Shown here piece after piece: positions 1 to 7,144 of a DNA stretch of 10,505 nucleotides. This stretch comes from Candidatus Cloacimonadota bacterium (GTDB taxonomy: Bacteria; Cloacimonadota; Cloacimonadia; Cloacimonadales; TCS61), in the NCBI GenBank assembly GCA_029932755.1, contig JAOZPK010000083.1, positions 1 through 10,505 of the forward strand. Reading direction: 5' to 3'. The translations under genes and the position numbers were made by a program. The notes beneath the pieces were generated by a model. The model searched no databases, had not been told where the DNA came from, and worked only from the letters and a program-made list of their open reading frames with translations. The first letter of the stretch is position 1, and each line of letters opens with the position of its first letter.

Positions 1-334
1 CAGCGCAATTATTTTCACGAGCAACTTCCAGAACATTGTACAGACCGTTGATATTCACATCCCAGGCTAAATTTGGTTTAGCTTCAGCTACACCAGACAG
101 AATAGCTGCCAAATGGTATATTGTATCAATGTCATACTTCTTTACAGCATCGGCAATTTGCTGTGCATTAGTGCAATCTACAATTTCAAATGGACCTGAT
201 TCCAACAATTTTCCACTGGGTTTAGTTCTATTTCCACCAGCTACTACGTTATCATTTCCATAAAGTTTTCTGAGCAGCATTGTCAATTCTGAACCGATTT
301 GTCCGACTGAACCTGTAACCAATATTTTTTTCAT
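1..334 (-). CDS. L-threonine 3-dehydrogenase, SDR/epimerase type (N-terminal part)
   Basis: The first 111 residues are visible; the rest lies beyond the left edge. The protein starts MKKILVTGSVGQIG, with the Rossmann dinucleotide motif GxxGxxG at residues 8-14. It then shows SGPFE (46-50), IYHLAAILS (72-80) and AWDVNINGL (90-98), which resemble the NAD-dependent short-chain-type threonine dehydrogenases of the extended SDR family known from Flavobacterium and clostridia. Those enzymes oxidise L-threonine to 2-amino-3-ketobutyrate in the cytoplasm, usually for cleavage to glycine and acetyl-CoA by a partner lyase that is not visible here. The start is supported by GGAG five bases upstream of the ATG. 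It is transcribed divergently from the Cache gene. Membership in the NAD-dependent epimerase/dehydratase family is very secure. The threonine substrate is inferred from the N-terminal third only; a sugar-nucleotide epimerase is the main alternative. Confidence 0.8.
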   Translation of the reverse strand, partial: MKKILVTGSVGQIGSELTMLLRKLYGNDNVVAGGNRTKPSGKLLESGPFEIVDCTNAQQIADAVKKYDIDTIYHLAAILSGVAEAKPNLAWDVNINGLYNVLEVARENNCA

Positions 335-527
335 AGTATCTCCAATCAATTTTTTTTGGAAAAATGTTTTTGAGCTTTATTTTGTCAATTAGAAATTGTT
401 AGAATAAAATATTTTTTTAATATAGTAATTATTTATAATTTCAACTTTGCAAATTGTAAACAAATTGACATAAAATTAATACCTTCTAACTTTATGTATG
501 TACAAATAAATTCGAAGGATAAGGATT
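335..527. other. Divergent intergenic region
   Basis: This very AT-rich gap separates the divergent threonine dehydrogenase and Cache genes and should hold both promoters. A TTGACA occurs in each direction: 465-470 on the plus strand and 383-388 on the minus strand. The minus-strand box has no convincing downstream hexamer at normal spacing (CATTTT at best), so only the plus-strand promoter is listed separately. No conserved RNA fold or operator palindrome was seen. Confidence 0.5.
465..494 (+). promoter_or_regulatory. Candidate promoter of the Cache gene
   Basis: TTG at 465-467 (within TTGACA) is followed after exactly 19 bases by TAACTTTA at 487-494. This fits the Bacteroidota primary-sigma layout TTG-N19-TAnnTTTG except for the last base. 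Read as an ordinary sigma-70 promoter, the -10 at 17-base spacing (AACTTT) is poor. The Cache ATG lies about 33 bases downstream, leaving a short leader with a GAAGGAT ribosome binding site at 514-520. This is pattern matching in AT-rich DNA, so confidence is limited. Confidence 0.4.
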
Positions 528-1082
528 ATGAAAAACTTGAAAATCTTACTATTATTAATTATTAGTATATTGCTTTCTTCAAAGGGATATTCAGATATGA
601 AACCTTATGATGGAGAAGAATTCGATTTAATTTCCAGAAGGGTGAGATTTGAGAAAACTCGAATTCCTGGAAGTGGTTATGTACAGAGAAAGCCTGATCC
701 ATTAAATGTATTAACTAAGAAATTAGTGCTTAAAGGTAAAAAATATTTTGTAAAATTTGGTTTGGAAAGAACCATCTATCTTATCAATGAAAAACCTCGA
801 AAATTCAGAGATTTTAAAACCCATTTATTTATAATTGATATAAATGGCAATGTTTTAGCACATTCGGGTAATCCTCTTTTTGTAGGGAATAATATGATGA
901 ATACAAAAAATTCTATCGGACGTTTATTCATACAGGATTATATTAATAAACTCCATCAAGTTGATCAAATAAATTATTTTAATATTATCACCTTAGAAGA
1001 TAATATACAGTATATCTATAATTTTGTATATTTAGAAAAGTTAAATGATAATATGATAATTGGTGCTGTTGCAAATCCATAA
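528..1082 (+). CDS. Secreted single-Cache-domain protein
   Basis: This is a 184-residue protein with a signal peptide: a short basic start (MKNLK), a hydrophobic run at residues 6-17 and probable cleavage near residue 22. The mature part resembles the small-molecule-binding single Cache 2 fold of periplasmic sensors. The diagnostic stretch is FIIDINGNVLAHSGNP (101-116), then FVGNNM (118-123), GRLFIQDYI (131-139) and a closing VYLEKLNDNMIIGAVANP (167-184). Family members commonly read FVYDxxGxxLAH...GxN and end in a similar strand. There is no further membrane segment and no kinase, cyclase or methyl-accepting domain, so it would be a free periplasmic or lipid-free exported binding protein. 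The GAAGGAT ribosome binding site lies seven bases before the ATG. It appears to stand alone between threonine dehydrogenase and EF-G, with no obvious signalling partner. The ligand cannot be inferred. Fold assignment is fairly confident; function is unknown. Confidence 0.72.
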   Translation: MKNLKILLLLIISILLSSKGYSDMKPYDGEEFDLISRRVRFEKTRIPGSGYVQRKPDPLNVLTKKLVLKGKKYFVKFGLERTIYLINEKPRKFRDFKTHLFIIDINGNVLAHSGNPLFVGNNMMNTKNSIGRLFIQDYINKLHQVDQINYFNIITLEDNIQYIYNFVYLEKLNDNMIIGAVANP

Positions 1083-1260
1083 ACAATATTTGTTTGTCTC
1101 AATTTTAAATTACTAAAATTTTTACTTGTATTATAAACCTATCTAAAATTTATGGTCACATTAATTAATAAATCAAATTATTAGTTTTATAAATATTTAT
1201 TTTTCAGTTTATTAAACTTCAAATGAATAATTGGTATTAAGAAGAAAAAGAGGTAATAAA

Positions 1261-3321
1261 ATGGATATCAAAAAATTTAGAAATATCGGTATCAGTGCTC
1301 ATATAGATTCCGGTAAAACGACCTTAGCAGAGAGAATATTATATTATTGTAATAAAATATACAGGATTGGTGAAGTTCGAGGAAAAGACGGTGTGGGTGC
1401 AACAATGGATTCCATGGAACTTGAAAAAGAACGTGGGATCACAATCGCTTCCGCTGCTACAAATGTAAGATGGAAAGGATATAATCTTAATGTTATCGAT
1501 ACACCGGGACATGTAGATTTTACGATCGAGGTTGAAAACGCACTTCGTGTATTGGATGGTGCGATACTTGTTCTTTGTGGAGTAAGTGGAGTTCAATCTC
1601 AATCAATTACAGTCGACCGGCAATTGAAAAGATATGGAGTTCCACACATGGCGTTTATTAATAAATTAGATAGAGTTGGAGCTGATCCGGAAAAAGTTAA
1701 GGATCAGCTTTGTGAAAAGCTTGATCATAATGCAGTTCTGATGCAAATTCCAATTGGATTGGAAGAAAAATTTGAAGGTATCATCGACCTGATTTCCCGA
1801 AAAGCAAGATATTTTGAAGGTCCTAAAGGAGAACAAGTAAAAGAAACTGAAATCCCTGCTGAATATGTAAAGAAAACTGAAGAAATGCGAGAAGAGATGA
1901 TCGATGCTGTTTCGATGTTCAGCGATGAGCTTGCAGAAGCTTTTTTGGATGGAAATGAAACTGAAGAGATGATAATTGATGCTGTGAGAAAAGCTACAAT
2001 CGCCATGGAGATGACACCGGTATTCATGGGTTCTGCATTCAAGAACAAAGGTGTTCAATTACTTCTGGATGCGGTTGTCCGTTATCTTCCCGACCCTACA
2101 ACAGGTATAAATATTGCTCATGATAAAGATGATGATATGAAAGATATTAGACTTGTTTCTGATCCTGAATTACCAACTGTTGCACTTGCTTTTAAATTAG
2201 AGAATCAACAATATGGTCAGCTTACGTACATTCGAATTTATCAAGGTACAATATCGAAAGGATCTAATCTTAGAAATGCCAGAACAGGAAATAAATTTAA
2301 AGTAGGACGTCTGGTGAAAATGCATGCCGATAATATGGAAGATATTACAAGTGGAAAAGCAGGTGATATTGTTGCTCTATTTGGGGTTGATTGTGCTCTG
2401 GGCGATACTTTTAATGGGGGAAATAATAATTATACAATGCGCGAATCATTCGTTCCTAAACCTATTATTTCTTTGGCAATAGGAATAAAAGATAGTGCGG
2501 ATCAAGATAAACTTTCTAAAGCTCTATCAAGATTCACTAAAGAAGATCCTACATTTAAAGCAAATGTTGATCAAGAAACCAATGAAACTATTGTTCATGG
2601 TATGGGTGAGCTACATTTAAATGTCTATATTGAACGGATCAGAAGAGAATATGGTGTAAACCTGGAAGTTCATGCACCCCAAGTATCATATCGAGAAACC
2701 ATTACCAAATCAATTGAATTTGATTATATTCATAAGAAACAATCTGGTGGTCGTGGCCAATTTGCTCGCATTAAAGGTGTTTTAACTCATTCTGGAAAAG
2801 ATGATAATTGCTTCAAAGATAAGATCCGTGGTGGGAATATCCCAAGCCAATTTATTCCTGGTTGTGAAAAGGGTTTCAACTCAGCATTAGGGAAAGGTGC
2901 TCTGGCCGGATTCCCGGTAGTTGGTGTAAAAATGACCTTAGATGATGGTGATTTTCATACTGTAGATTCTTCACAACTTGCCTTTGAAATTGCGACCAGA
3001 TCAGCGTTCAGAGAAAATTACAAAAAAGCTAAACCAATTATTCTAGAACCGGTAATGAAAGTTTCGGTGGAAACACCTTCTGAATTTCGTGGGAACATCA
3101 TGGCAATTATCAATCAGAATAGAGGACTCGTTACAGATACTGTAATCGATAATCATTTTACTCGTATCGATTCTGAAATGCCGCTCTCGGAAACCTTCGG
3201 ACTTGCTACACAATTTAGATCGGTAACTCAAGGGAAAGCAGATTTTACAATGGAATTCAATGAATATAAAGCAGTTCCAAAGAGTATTGAAGAAGAAATT
3301 TTAAAGGCAAGAGAGAAATAA
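1261..3321 (+). CDS. fusA: Translation elongation factor G (mitochondrial EFG1/spdEFG1-like)
   Basis: This is a 686-residue translational GTPase that would drive tRNA-mRNA translocation on the ribosome. The GTPase motifs are all present: AHIDSGKT (13-20), RGIT (58-61), DTPGH with the catalytic His84 (80-84), NKLD (134-137) and GSA (257-259). Domain II spans about 290-400, domain III about 405-480 (HGMGELHLNV at 446-455), domain IV about 480-605 (SGGRGQ at 495-500, HTVDSS at 566-571) and domain V the remainder. Bacterial EF-G normally reads AHIDAGKTT; here AHIDSGKTT, GKDGVGATMDSMELE, VLDGAILVLC and HKKQSGG follow the mitochondrial EFG1/spdEFG1 pattern. The start at 1261 is preferred because AGAGG sits seven bases upstream. 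An in-frame TTG at 1231 would place that ribosome binding site inside the gene and add ten residues unlike the family. It stands alone, without rpsL, rpsG or tuf nearby, and converges on guaA. Confidence 0.95.
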   Translation: MDIKKFRNIGISAHIDSGKTTLAERILYYCNKIYRIGEVRGKDGVGATMDSMELEKERGITIASAATNVRWKGYNLNVIDTPGHVDFTIEVENALRVLDGAILVLCGVSGVQSQSITVDRQLKRYGVPHMAFINKLDRVGADPEKVKDQLCEKLDHNAVLMQIPIGLEEKFEGIIDLISRKARYFEGPKGEQVKETEIPAEYVKKTEEMREEMIDAVSMFSDELAEAFLDGNETEEMIIDAVRKATIAMEMTPVFMGSAFKNKGVQLLLDAVVRYLPDPTTGINIAHDKDDDMKDIRLVSDPELPTVALAFKLENQQYGQLTYIRIYQGTISKGSNLRNARTGNKFKVGRLVKMHADNMEDITSGKAGDIVALFGVDCALGDTFNGGNNNYTMRESFVPKPIISLAIGIKDSADQDKLSKALSRFTKEDPTFKANVDQETNETIVHGMGELHLNVYIERIRREYGVNLEVHAPQVSYRETITKSIEFDYIHKKQSGGRGQFARIKGVLTHSGKDDNCFKDKIRGGNIPSQFIPGCEKGFNSALGKGALAGFPVVGVKMTLDDGDFHTVDSSQLAFEIATRSAFRENYKKAKPIILEPVMKVSVETPSEFRGNIMAIINQNRGLVTDTVIDNHFTRIDSEMPLSETFGLATQFRSVTQGKADFTMEFNEYKAVPKSIEEEILKAREK

Positions 3322-3334
3322 AAAGAAGTAATTT

Positions 3335-3363
3335 GAAATGGAGAATTTGAAATTCCTCATTTC
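3335..3363. terminator. Candidate bidirectional terminator hairpin
   Basis: The 64-base gap between the convergent EF-G and guaA ends contains GAAATGGAGAATT, a TGA loop and AATTCCTCATTTC. The arms are 13 bases with eleven Watson-Crick pairs, one G-T pair and one A-C mismatch. On the minus strand CTTCTTTTTA follows about ten bases later; on the plus strand only TTAACCCTC follows. A classic adjoining U-tract is missing and the stem is AT-rich, so it may slow or end transcription in both directions only weakly. The position between convergent genes is the main support. Confidence 0.4.
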
Positions 3364-3385
3364 TTAACCCTCATCCCTAATTATT

Positions 3386-5167
3386 TCATTCCCACTCAAT
3401 AGTTCCCGGTGGTTTGGTGGTTATATCGTAAAGCATGTCTCCTGCATCATCTATTTTTTTAACAAGTTCTGAAAGCCTTTTAAATTCTGCAAAATCCATA
3501 TTGTAAACACTCGCTGTCATAGCATCGGTAGAACAAACTGGACGCATCACAAAAGCTTGTCCATATTCATTAAATAAAGGTAAGCTTACAACCGGCATTT
3601 GCCAAATCTCTGGAATGTGATCAGTTTCTTGCCGCAGAACAGCATCAACTTGCCGCAGTTTATCAATCACTTGTTTTTCCAGGAAAAGTTTATCTAATTT
3701 GAAATCAACAGGTTTGCTGCTGAAAACAATCCTGTTAACAGATTTAAGTTTGTTTATTGTCCTGGAAGTTGCTGTTTTAAGTATTTCCCAGTTTGGTATA
3801 TTTTGGTTTTTAAACCAAATAACAGCCGGGTGATGATAAGTTCTGAAATCACCCTGAACACCAACACTTTTAATCGGCAAAATATTGCCAGATAGACCAA
3901 ATTCAGAAAGTATCTCATTCATTTTTGTATTATCATTTAAATAATCTTCGGAAGGTATATCAGAATCCGAGCAAATCACACGAATTGCAAGACCGGGGCC
4001 AGGGAAAGGATGACGGTAAATAAGTTTTTGTGATAATCCCAACTCATCTCCCAGTTTACGAACTTCATCTTTATAAAGCTCTTTGATTGGCTCGATAATC
4101 CTGCCTTCCTCGATCAATTTTTCAATTTCACTCACGCGATTATGGTGAGTTTTAATTTTGGCAGCTTTGTCAGTGGAACCACTTTCGATTGTGTCAGGAT
4201 ATATCGTGCCTTGAACCAGCATCAATTCTTCCTGCTCTTCTAATTCAGCAAGTTCCTTATTAGCAATATCTACAAATAATCTTCCAATGATCAAACGTTT
4301 AGCTTCAGGCTCAACAACACCTTCCAATTCTTTCAGATATAACTCTTCAGCATCAATTATCTTGATATTCATAAAGCCAAGTTTATCAAAATATTCCATA
4401 ATTTCTGACGATTCATTTTGTCGCATAAATCCTGTATCCACATGAATTGAGTAAATATTTTCATTTCCCAATGCCTGAATACATAATTCTAATGCTACCA
4501 GTGAATCCACCCCTCCGGAAAGTAGCAGAACCAATTTTCTACCTTTAGCTTCATCCTTGATCTGTTGAATGAGAGATTCTTTAAAATTATGAGGATTCCA
4601 ATTACGATCTTGAGTACAAGCCGAGATGAATTTATTCAGCATCTTCAAACCATTAGTGGTATGCGTAACTTCAGGATGAAATTGCACTCCAAAGAATTTC
4701 TGATCTAAAGATTCATAAGAAGCAATCCTGATCGAATCGGATGAAGCAGTGATTTTACAATTTTCAGGTAAAACAGAAACATGGTCACCATGACTCATCC
4801 AGACTGATTGCTTGGATTCTAATCCAGCAAAAAGTAATGAATCCTTTTCACAGTAAATATTGGTAAGCCCATATTCCTTGTTTTCTCCGCTTTCGATAGA
4901 ACCTCCCAGCATTGATGCCAAAATTTGATGTCCATAACAAATTCCCAAAATGGGAATTTTGATATTTTCAATATTAAGATTGATGCGATAAGCATCTTCG
5001 TCATTTACAGATTGCGGTCCACCGGAAAAGATCATCCCGATAATGTCTTCATTAACAGTAAATTCTTCAGGGTGGTATATTTCGCTGTAAACTCCCAAGT
5101 TACGGATGCGACGTGCTATAAGATGGGTATATTGCCCACCAAAATCAATAATTGCTATTTTTTTCAT
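3386..5167 (-). CDS. guaA: GMP synthase (glutamine-hydrolysing), long form
   Basis: This cytoplasmic enzyme converts XMP, ATP and glutamine to GMP. Residues 1-185 are a class I glutamine amidotransferase with nucleophile Cys77 in GICYGHQ (75-81) and His164/Glu166 in FHPE. The ATP pyrophosphatase domain follows, with PP-loop SGGVDS (217-222) and RHPFPGPGLAIRV (385-397). The C-terminal dimerisation domain ends in YDITTKPPGTIEWE (580-593). At 593 residues it is about 70-80 longer than the usual bacterial enzyme (about 510-525). The excess lies after the PGPGL motif, roughly 440-545, where IKSVGVQGD, VNRIV and the EWE end align with the longer human-type enzyme rather than with the E. coli form. 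A GAGGA ribosome binding site lies just upstream of the ATG. It is the last gene of the purine operon, 37 bases after purN, with a repeat element in between. Confidence 0.96.
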   Translation of the reverse strand: MKKIAIIDFGGQYTHLIARRIRNLGVYSEIYHPEEFTVNEDIIGMIFSGGPQSVNDEDAYRINLNIENIKIPILGICYGHQILASMLGGSIESGENKEYGLTNIYCEKDSLLFAGLESKQSVWMSHGDHVSVLPENCKITASSDSIRIASYESLDQKFFGVQFHPEVTHTTNGLKMLNKFISACTQDRNWNPHNFKESLIQQIKDEAKGRKLVLLLSGGVDSLVALELCIQALGNENIYSIHVDTGFMRQNESSEIMEYFDKLGFMNIKIIDAEELYLKELEGVVEPEAKRLIIGRLFVDIANKELAELEEQEELMLVQGTIYPDTIESGSTDKAAKIKTHHNRVSEIEKLIEEGRIIEPIKELYKDEVRKLGDELGLSQKLIYRHPFPGPGLAIRVICSDSDIPSEDYLNDNTKMNEILSEFGLSGNILPIKSVGVQGDFRTYHHPAVIWFKNQNIPNWEILKTATSRTINKLKSVNRIVFSSKPVDFKLDKLFLEKQVIDKLRQVDAVLRQETDHIPEIWQMPVVSLPLFNEYGQAFVMRPVCSTDAMTASVYNMDFAEFKRLSELVKKIDDAGDMLYDITTKPPGTIEWE

Positions 5168-5180
5168 ATGTCCTCATATT

Positions 5181-5258
5181 TTCACCGCTAAGTTCACTAA
5201 GGCGCTAAGCATAATAAATAAATAAATCCCTTTGCGTCTTTCCGTCCTTTCCGGTTAA
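5181..5258. repeat. Empty periodic inverted-repeat element between purN and guaA
   Basis: Arm 1 (5181-5210) begins TTCACCGCTAAG and repeats CGCTAAG-like units every 8-9 bases. Arm 2 (5228-5258) read on the minus strand begins TTAACCGGAAAG and repeats CGGAAAG/CGCAAAG units at the same spacing. About 19 of 30 arm positions are complementary. The 17 bases between them are only A and T. The element contains the stop codon and last codons of purN, and ends just before the guaA ribosome binding site. Ends (TCACC and GGTTAA) and polarity match the element around the GxxExxY gene at 8547-8995, so this looks like an empty or deleted copy. Confidence 0.75.
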
Positions 5259-5822
5259 CACTTTTCTCAAACATTCACTATAGAATTCATGTTCTACATT
5301 CAAACCCTTTTGTTCAATTTCTTCTATAGTTCTGCAATCAGAAATATCTACCTCTTTCTTACCAATAACTTCACCAGTATCAAGTCCTTCATCCACATAA
5401 TGAACTGTAATTTTTGTAGTTATCAATTTATTCTCAAATGCCCAATCGTAACCATGTAATCCTTGATGTTGTAACGTGTCAGCAGGATGAATATTGATTA
5501 TTCTTTTTGGAAATTCTCTAATGATCTCTGGTGAAAGTATCTTCATATAACCTGCCAGAATAATAAAATCAGGATTTTCTTTTTTCAACCAATCCAGTAA
5601 CATTTCATTGTAGTTTTTTCTCTTTTTTCCTTTGGAAGTGATCACATGGGTGGGAATATCAAGTTTGCTTGCTTTATGCAATCCTGCTGCATCTGATTTA
5701 TTGGAAAATACAGATTGAATTGTACAAATATCCTTCAGAATCCCTGATTGTACATTTTGGATAATTGCCAACATATTACTACCGCGACCAGAAATTAGTA
5801 CAATAATCCTTTTTGTTTTCAT
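5205..5822 (-). CDS. purN: Phosphoribosylglycinamide formyltransferase
   Basis: This 205-residue cytoplasmic enzyme transfers a formyl group from 10-formyltetrahydrofolate to GAR, purine step 3. The phosphate-binding ISGRGSNM (10-17), ILAGYMKILS (88-97), INIHP (109-113), TVH (139-141) and DEGLDTG (144-150) define the family. The catalytic trio of the E. coli enzyme (Asn106, His108, Asp144) corresponds to Asn110, His112 and Asp148, all present. After INIHP it reads ADTLQHQGLHGYDWAF rather than the common SLLPxxxGLHxxxxAL, a recognisable variant. The start overlaps the purD stop by four bases (ATGA), implying translational coupling, with only a weak ribosome binding site. The family-like sequence ends near YSECLRKVL (181-189); residues from about 189 onward (TGKDGKTQRDL and an aromatic tail) are encoded by a repeat element, so the native C-terminus seems to have been replaced. 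Confidence 0.93.
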   Translation of the reverse strand: MKTKRIIVLISGRGSNMLAIIQNVQSGILKDICTIQSVFSNKSDAAGLHKASKLDIPTHVITSKGKKRKNYNEMLLDWLKKENPDFIILAGYMKILSPEIIREFPKRIINIHPADTLQHQGLHGYDWAFENKLITTKITVHYVDEGLDTGEVIGKKEVDISDCRTIEEIEQKGLNVEHEFYSECLRKVLTGKDGKTQRDLFIYYA

Positions 5823-7114
5823 TTCCGTCTGCCAATATCTTTTCGGAAGAACATATCTTCAAAATAAAAATCTTCAACGCGTTCATATGCTTTATTAATT
5901 GCCTCTTTGAGTGTTTCCCCATGAGCAACAATATTCAATACGCGTCCACCCGATGTTTCTAAATTAAAATTAACTTTCTTTGTCCCGGCGTGAAAGATCA
6001 ATTCCTGATCTTCTTTGAGCCCGCAGATTAGAATTCCCTTCTTATACTCTGCCGGATAACCACCCGAGACCAAAACAACATCTACAAAAAAACCTTCATT
6101 GAATTCCATTTTATAATCTTTCAAAGTACCATTGAAACATGAAAGTATAAGTTCTACCAAATCACTTTTCATGGCAGGAAGAACAACTTCAGTTTCAGGA
6201 TCACCCAAACGGACATTATATTCCAATAATTTTGGTCCGGATTTTGTTATCATCAAACCAAAATACACAACACCTTTATATTTAAAACCTTCAGCTTTTA
6301 TGCCTTTCATTGTCGGTTTAATTATATTCTCTTCAATTTGTATTTTGAGTTCTTCGTTATAGAATGGAACCGGACAAAAAGCACCCATCCCACCAGTGTT
6401 AGGTCCTTTATCACCTTCCAGTAATTGTTTATGATCTTGTGAAGGTAACAATAATTGATAATCATCCCCATCTGTGAAAGCAAGAATAGAGAGTTCATCT
6501 CCTTCCAGTTTTTCTTCAATTAAGTAAGAAGCCTCTTCCCCATATTTTTGATGTATCTTGTCTATTGCTGTAAGTGCTTCTTCTTTAGTTGAGCAGACAA
6601 ACACACCTTTTCCAGCAGCTAATCCGTCAAATTTAATTACACAGTTACCATTCAATTGTTTTATAATAACTACACTGTCATCCTGAGTCCCGACAATATC
6701 GAGAAAGGATTGATCAGTCGTGGTTCGACTACGCTCACCATGACAGATCTTCCCAAACTCCCAAAAGTCTCCGGTAGCTACTCCATATTTTTTCATGAAC
6801 TGTTTTGCATAGATCTTTGAACATTCAAGTTGTGCACCAGCTTTATCAGGTCCAAAAACATTTACAGGAGTATCAACAAAGAAATCTACAATCCCGTTTG
6901 CTAGTGGATCTTCCGGACCTACAAAAATAAGTTGTATTGTATTATGCCTGCAGAAATTCATTATCATTTCATAATCATTTATATCAACATCTACATTGTT
7001 TTCTGTTCCACCATTTCCAGGAAGAACAAATATTTTATCTGCTAATTTACTTTGTGATAATTTCCAGGAAAGTGCATGTTCCCTACCACCTGAACCAATT
7101 ACAGCAATATTCAT
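5819..7114 (-). CDS. purD: Phosphoribosylamine-glycine ligase (GAR synthetase)
   Basis: This 431-residue ATP-grasp enzyme joins phosphoribosylamine and glycine, purine step 2. Visible family motifs are the N-terminal IGSGGREHAL (6-15), LPGNGGT (31-37), VGPEDPL (65-71), VIKFDGLAAGKGV (159-171), SQDHK (225-229), GPNTGGMGAF (237-246), the metal/ATP-binding EYNVRLGDPETE (298-309) and the C-terminal SGGRVL (388-393) and RKDIG (424-428). A 24-residue segment from about 124 to 147 (CHGERSRTTTDQSFLDIVGT onward) has no counterpart in the family. It is encoded exactly by a 72-base palindromic repeat; without it, GKI and VVIIKQLNGN would join and match normal family length. The segment falls before the ATP-grasp B subdomain, a place that tolerates length variation, so the enzyme is probably active. 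GAGGT lies three bases before the ATG; purCE ends 30 bases upstream and purN overlaps downstream. Confidence 0.95.
   Translation of the reverse strand: MNIAVIGSGGREHALSWKLSQSKLADKIFVLPGNGGTENNVDVDINDYEMIMNFCRHNTIQLIFVGPEDPLANGIVDFFVDTPVNVFGPDKAGAQLECSKIYAKQFMKKYGVATGDFWEFGKICHGERSRTTTDQSFLDIVGTQDDSVVIIKQLNGNCVIKFDGLAAGKGVFVCSTKEEALTAIDKIHQKYGEEASYLIEEKLEGDELSILAFTDGDDYQLLLPSQDHKQLLEGDKGPNTGGMGAFCPVPFYNEELKIQIEENIIKPTMKGIKAEGFKYKGVVYFGLMITKSGPKLLEYNVRLGDPETEVVLPAMKSDLVELILSCFNGTLKDYKMEFNEGFFVDVVLVSGGYPAEYKKGILICGLKEDQELIFHAGTKKVNFNLETSGGRVLNIVAHGETLKEAINKAYERVEDFYFEDMFFRKDIGRRK
6675..6746. repeat. 72-base palindromic element inserted in frame in purD
   Basis: The element has a perfect 7-base inverted terminus, CTGTCAT (6675-6681) and ATGACAG (6740-6746), extending to 11 of 13 paired positions (CTGTCATCCTGAG against CTCACCATGACAG). 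Inside are ATCCT/AGGAT (6680-6684 and 6706-6710) and GGTTCGACTACGCTCACCA, a string I recall as typical of dispersed intergenic palindromes in other bacterial genomes. The length is exactly 24 codons with no stop in the purD frame. No target-site duplication is evident. Confidence is high that it is an insertion relative to the PurD family, moderate that it is a dispersed repeat. Confidence 0.75.
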
Positions 7115-7144
7115 TTTACCTCATTTTTTTTGCAACTAACAAAA

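Noticed and set aside
36..263. Plus-strand open frame opposite the threonine dehydrogenase
   Set aside because: The minus-strand frame has clear SDR motifs and a ribosome binding site; the plus-strand frame has no recognisable domain.
1231..1260. Upstream TTG start extending EF-G by ten residues
   Set aside because: The extension reads MVLRRKRGNK, unlike the family, and the good AGAGG ribosome binding site lies inside it, properly spaced for the ATG at 1261.
1666..2058. Two overlapping minus-strand open frames within EF-G
   Set aside because: They are antisense to a strongly conserved GTPase gene and their translations match no known family.
3386..5167. Domain fusion as the cause of the long GuaA
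   Set aside because: Both ends and all domains are GuaA-like; the extra length lies in the dimerisation domain and resembles the human enzyme.
5181..5258. CRISPR-like array from the short periodic units
   Set aside because: Units are 8-9 bases without spacers, arranged as two inverted arms, and no cas gene is present.
5819..7114. Intein or frameshift as the cause of extra PurD length
   Set aside because: The extra segment is only 24 residues, has no splicing motifs, keeps the frame and coincides exactly with a palindromic DNA element.
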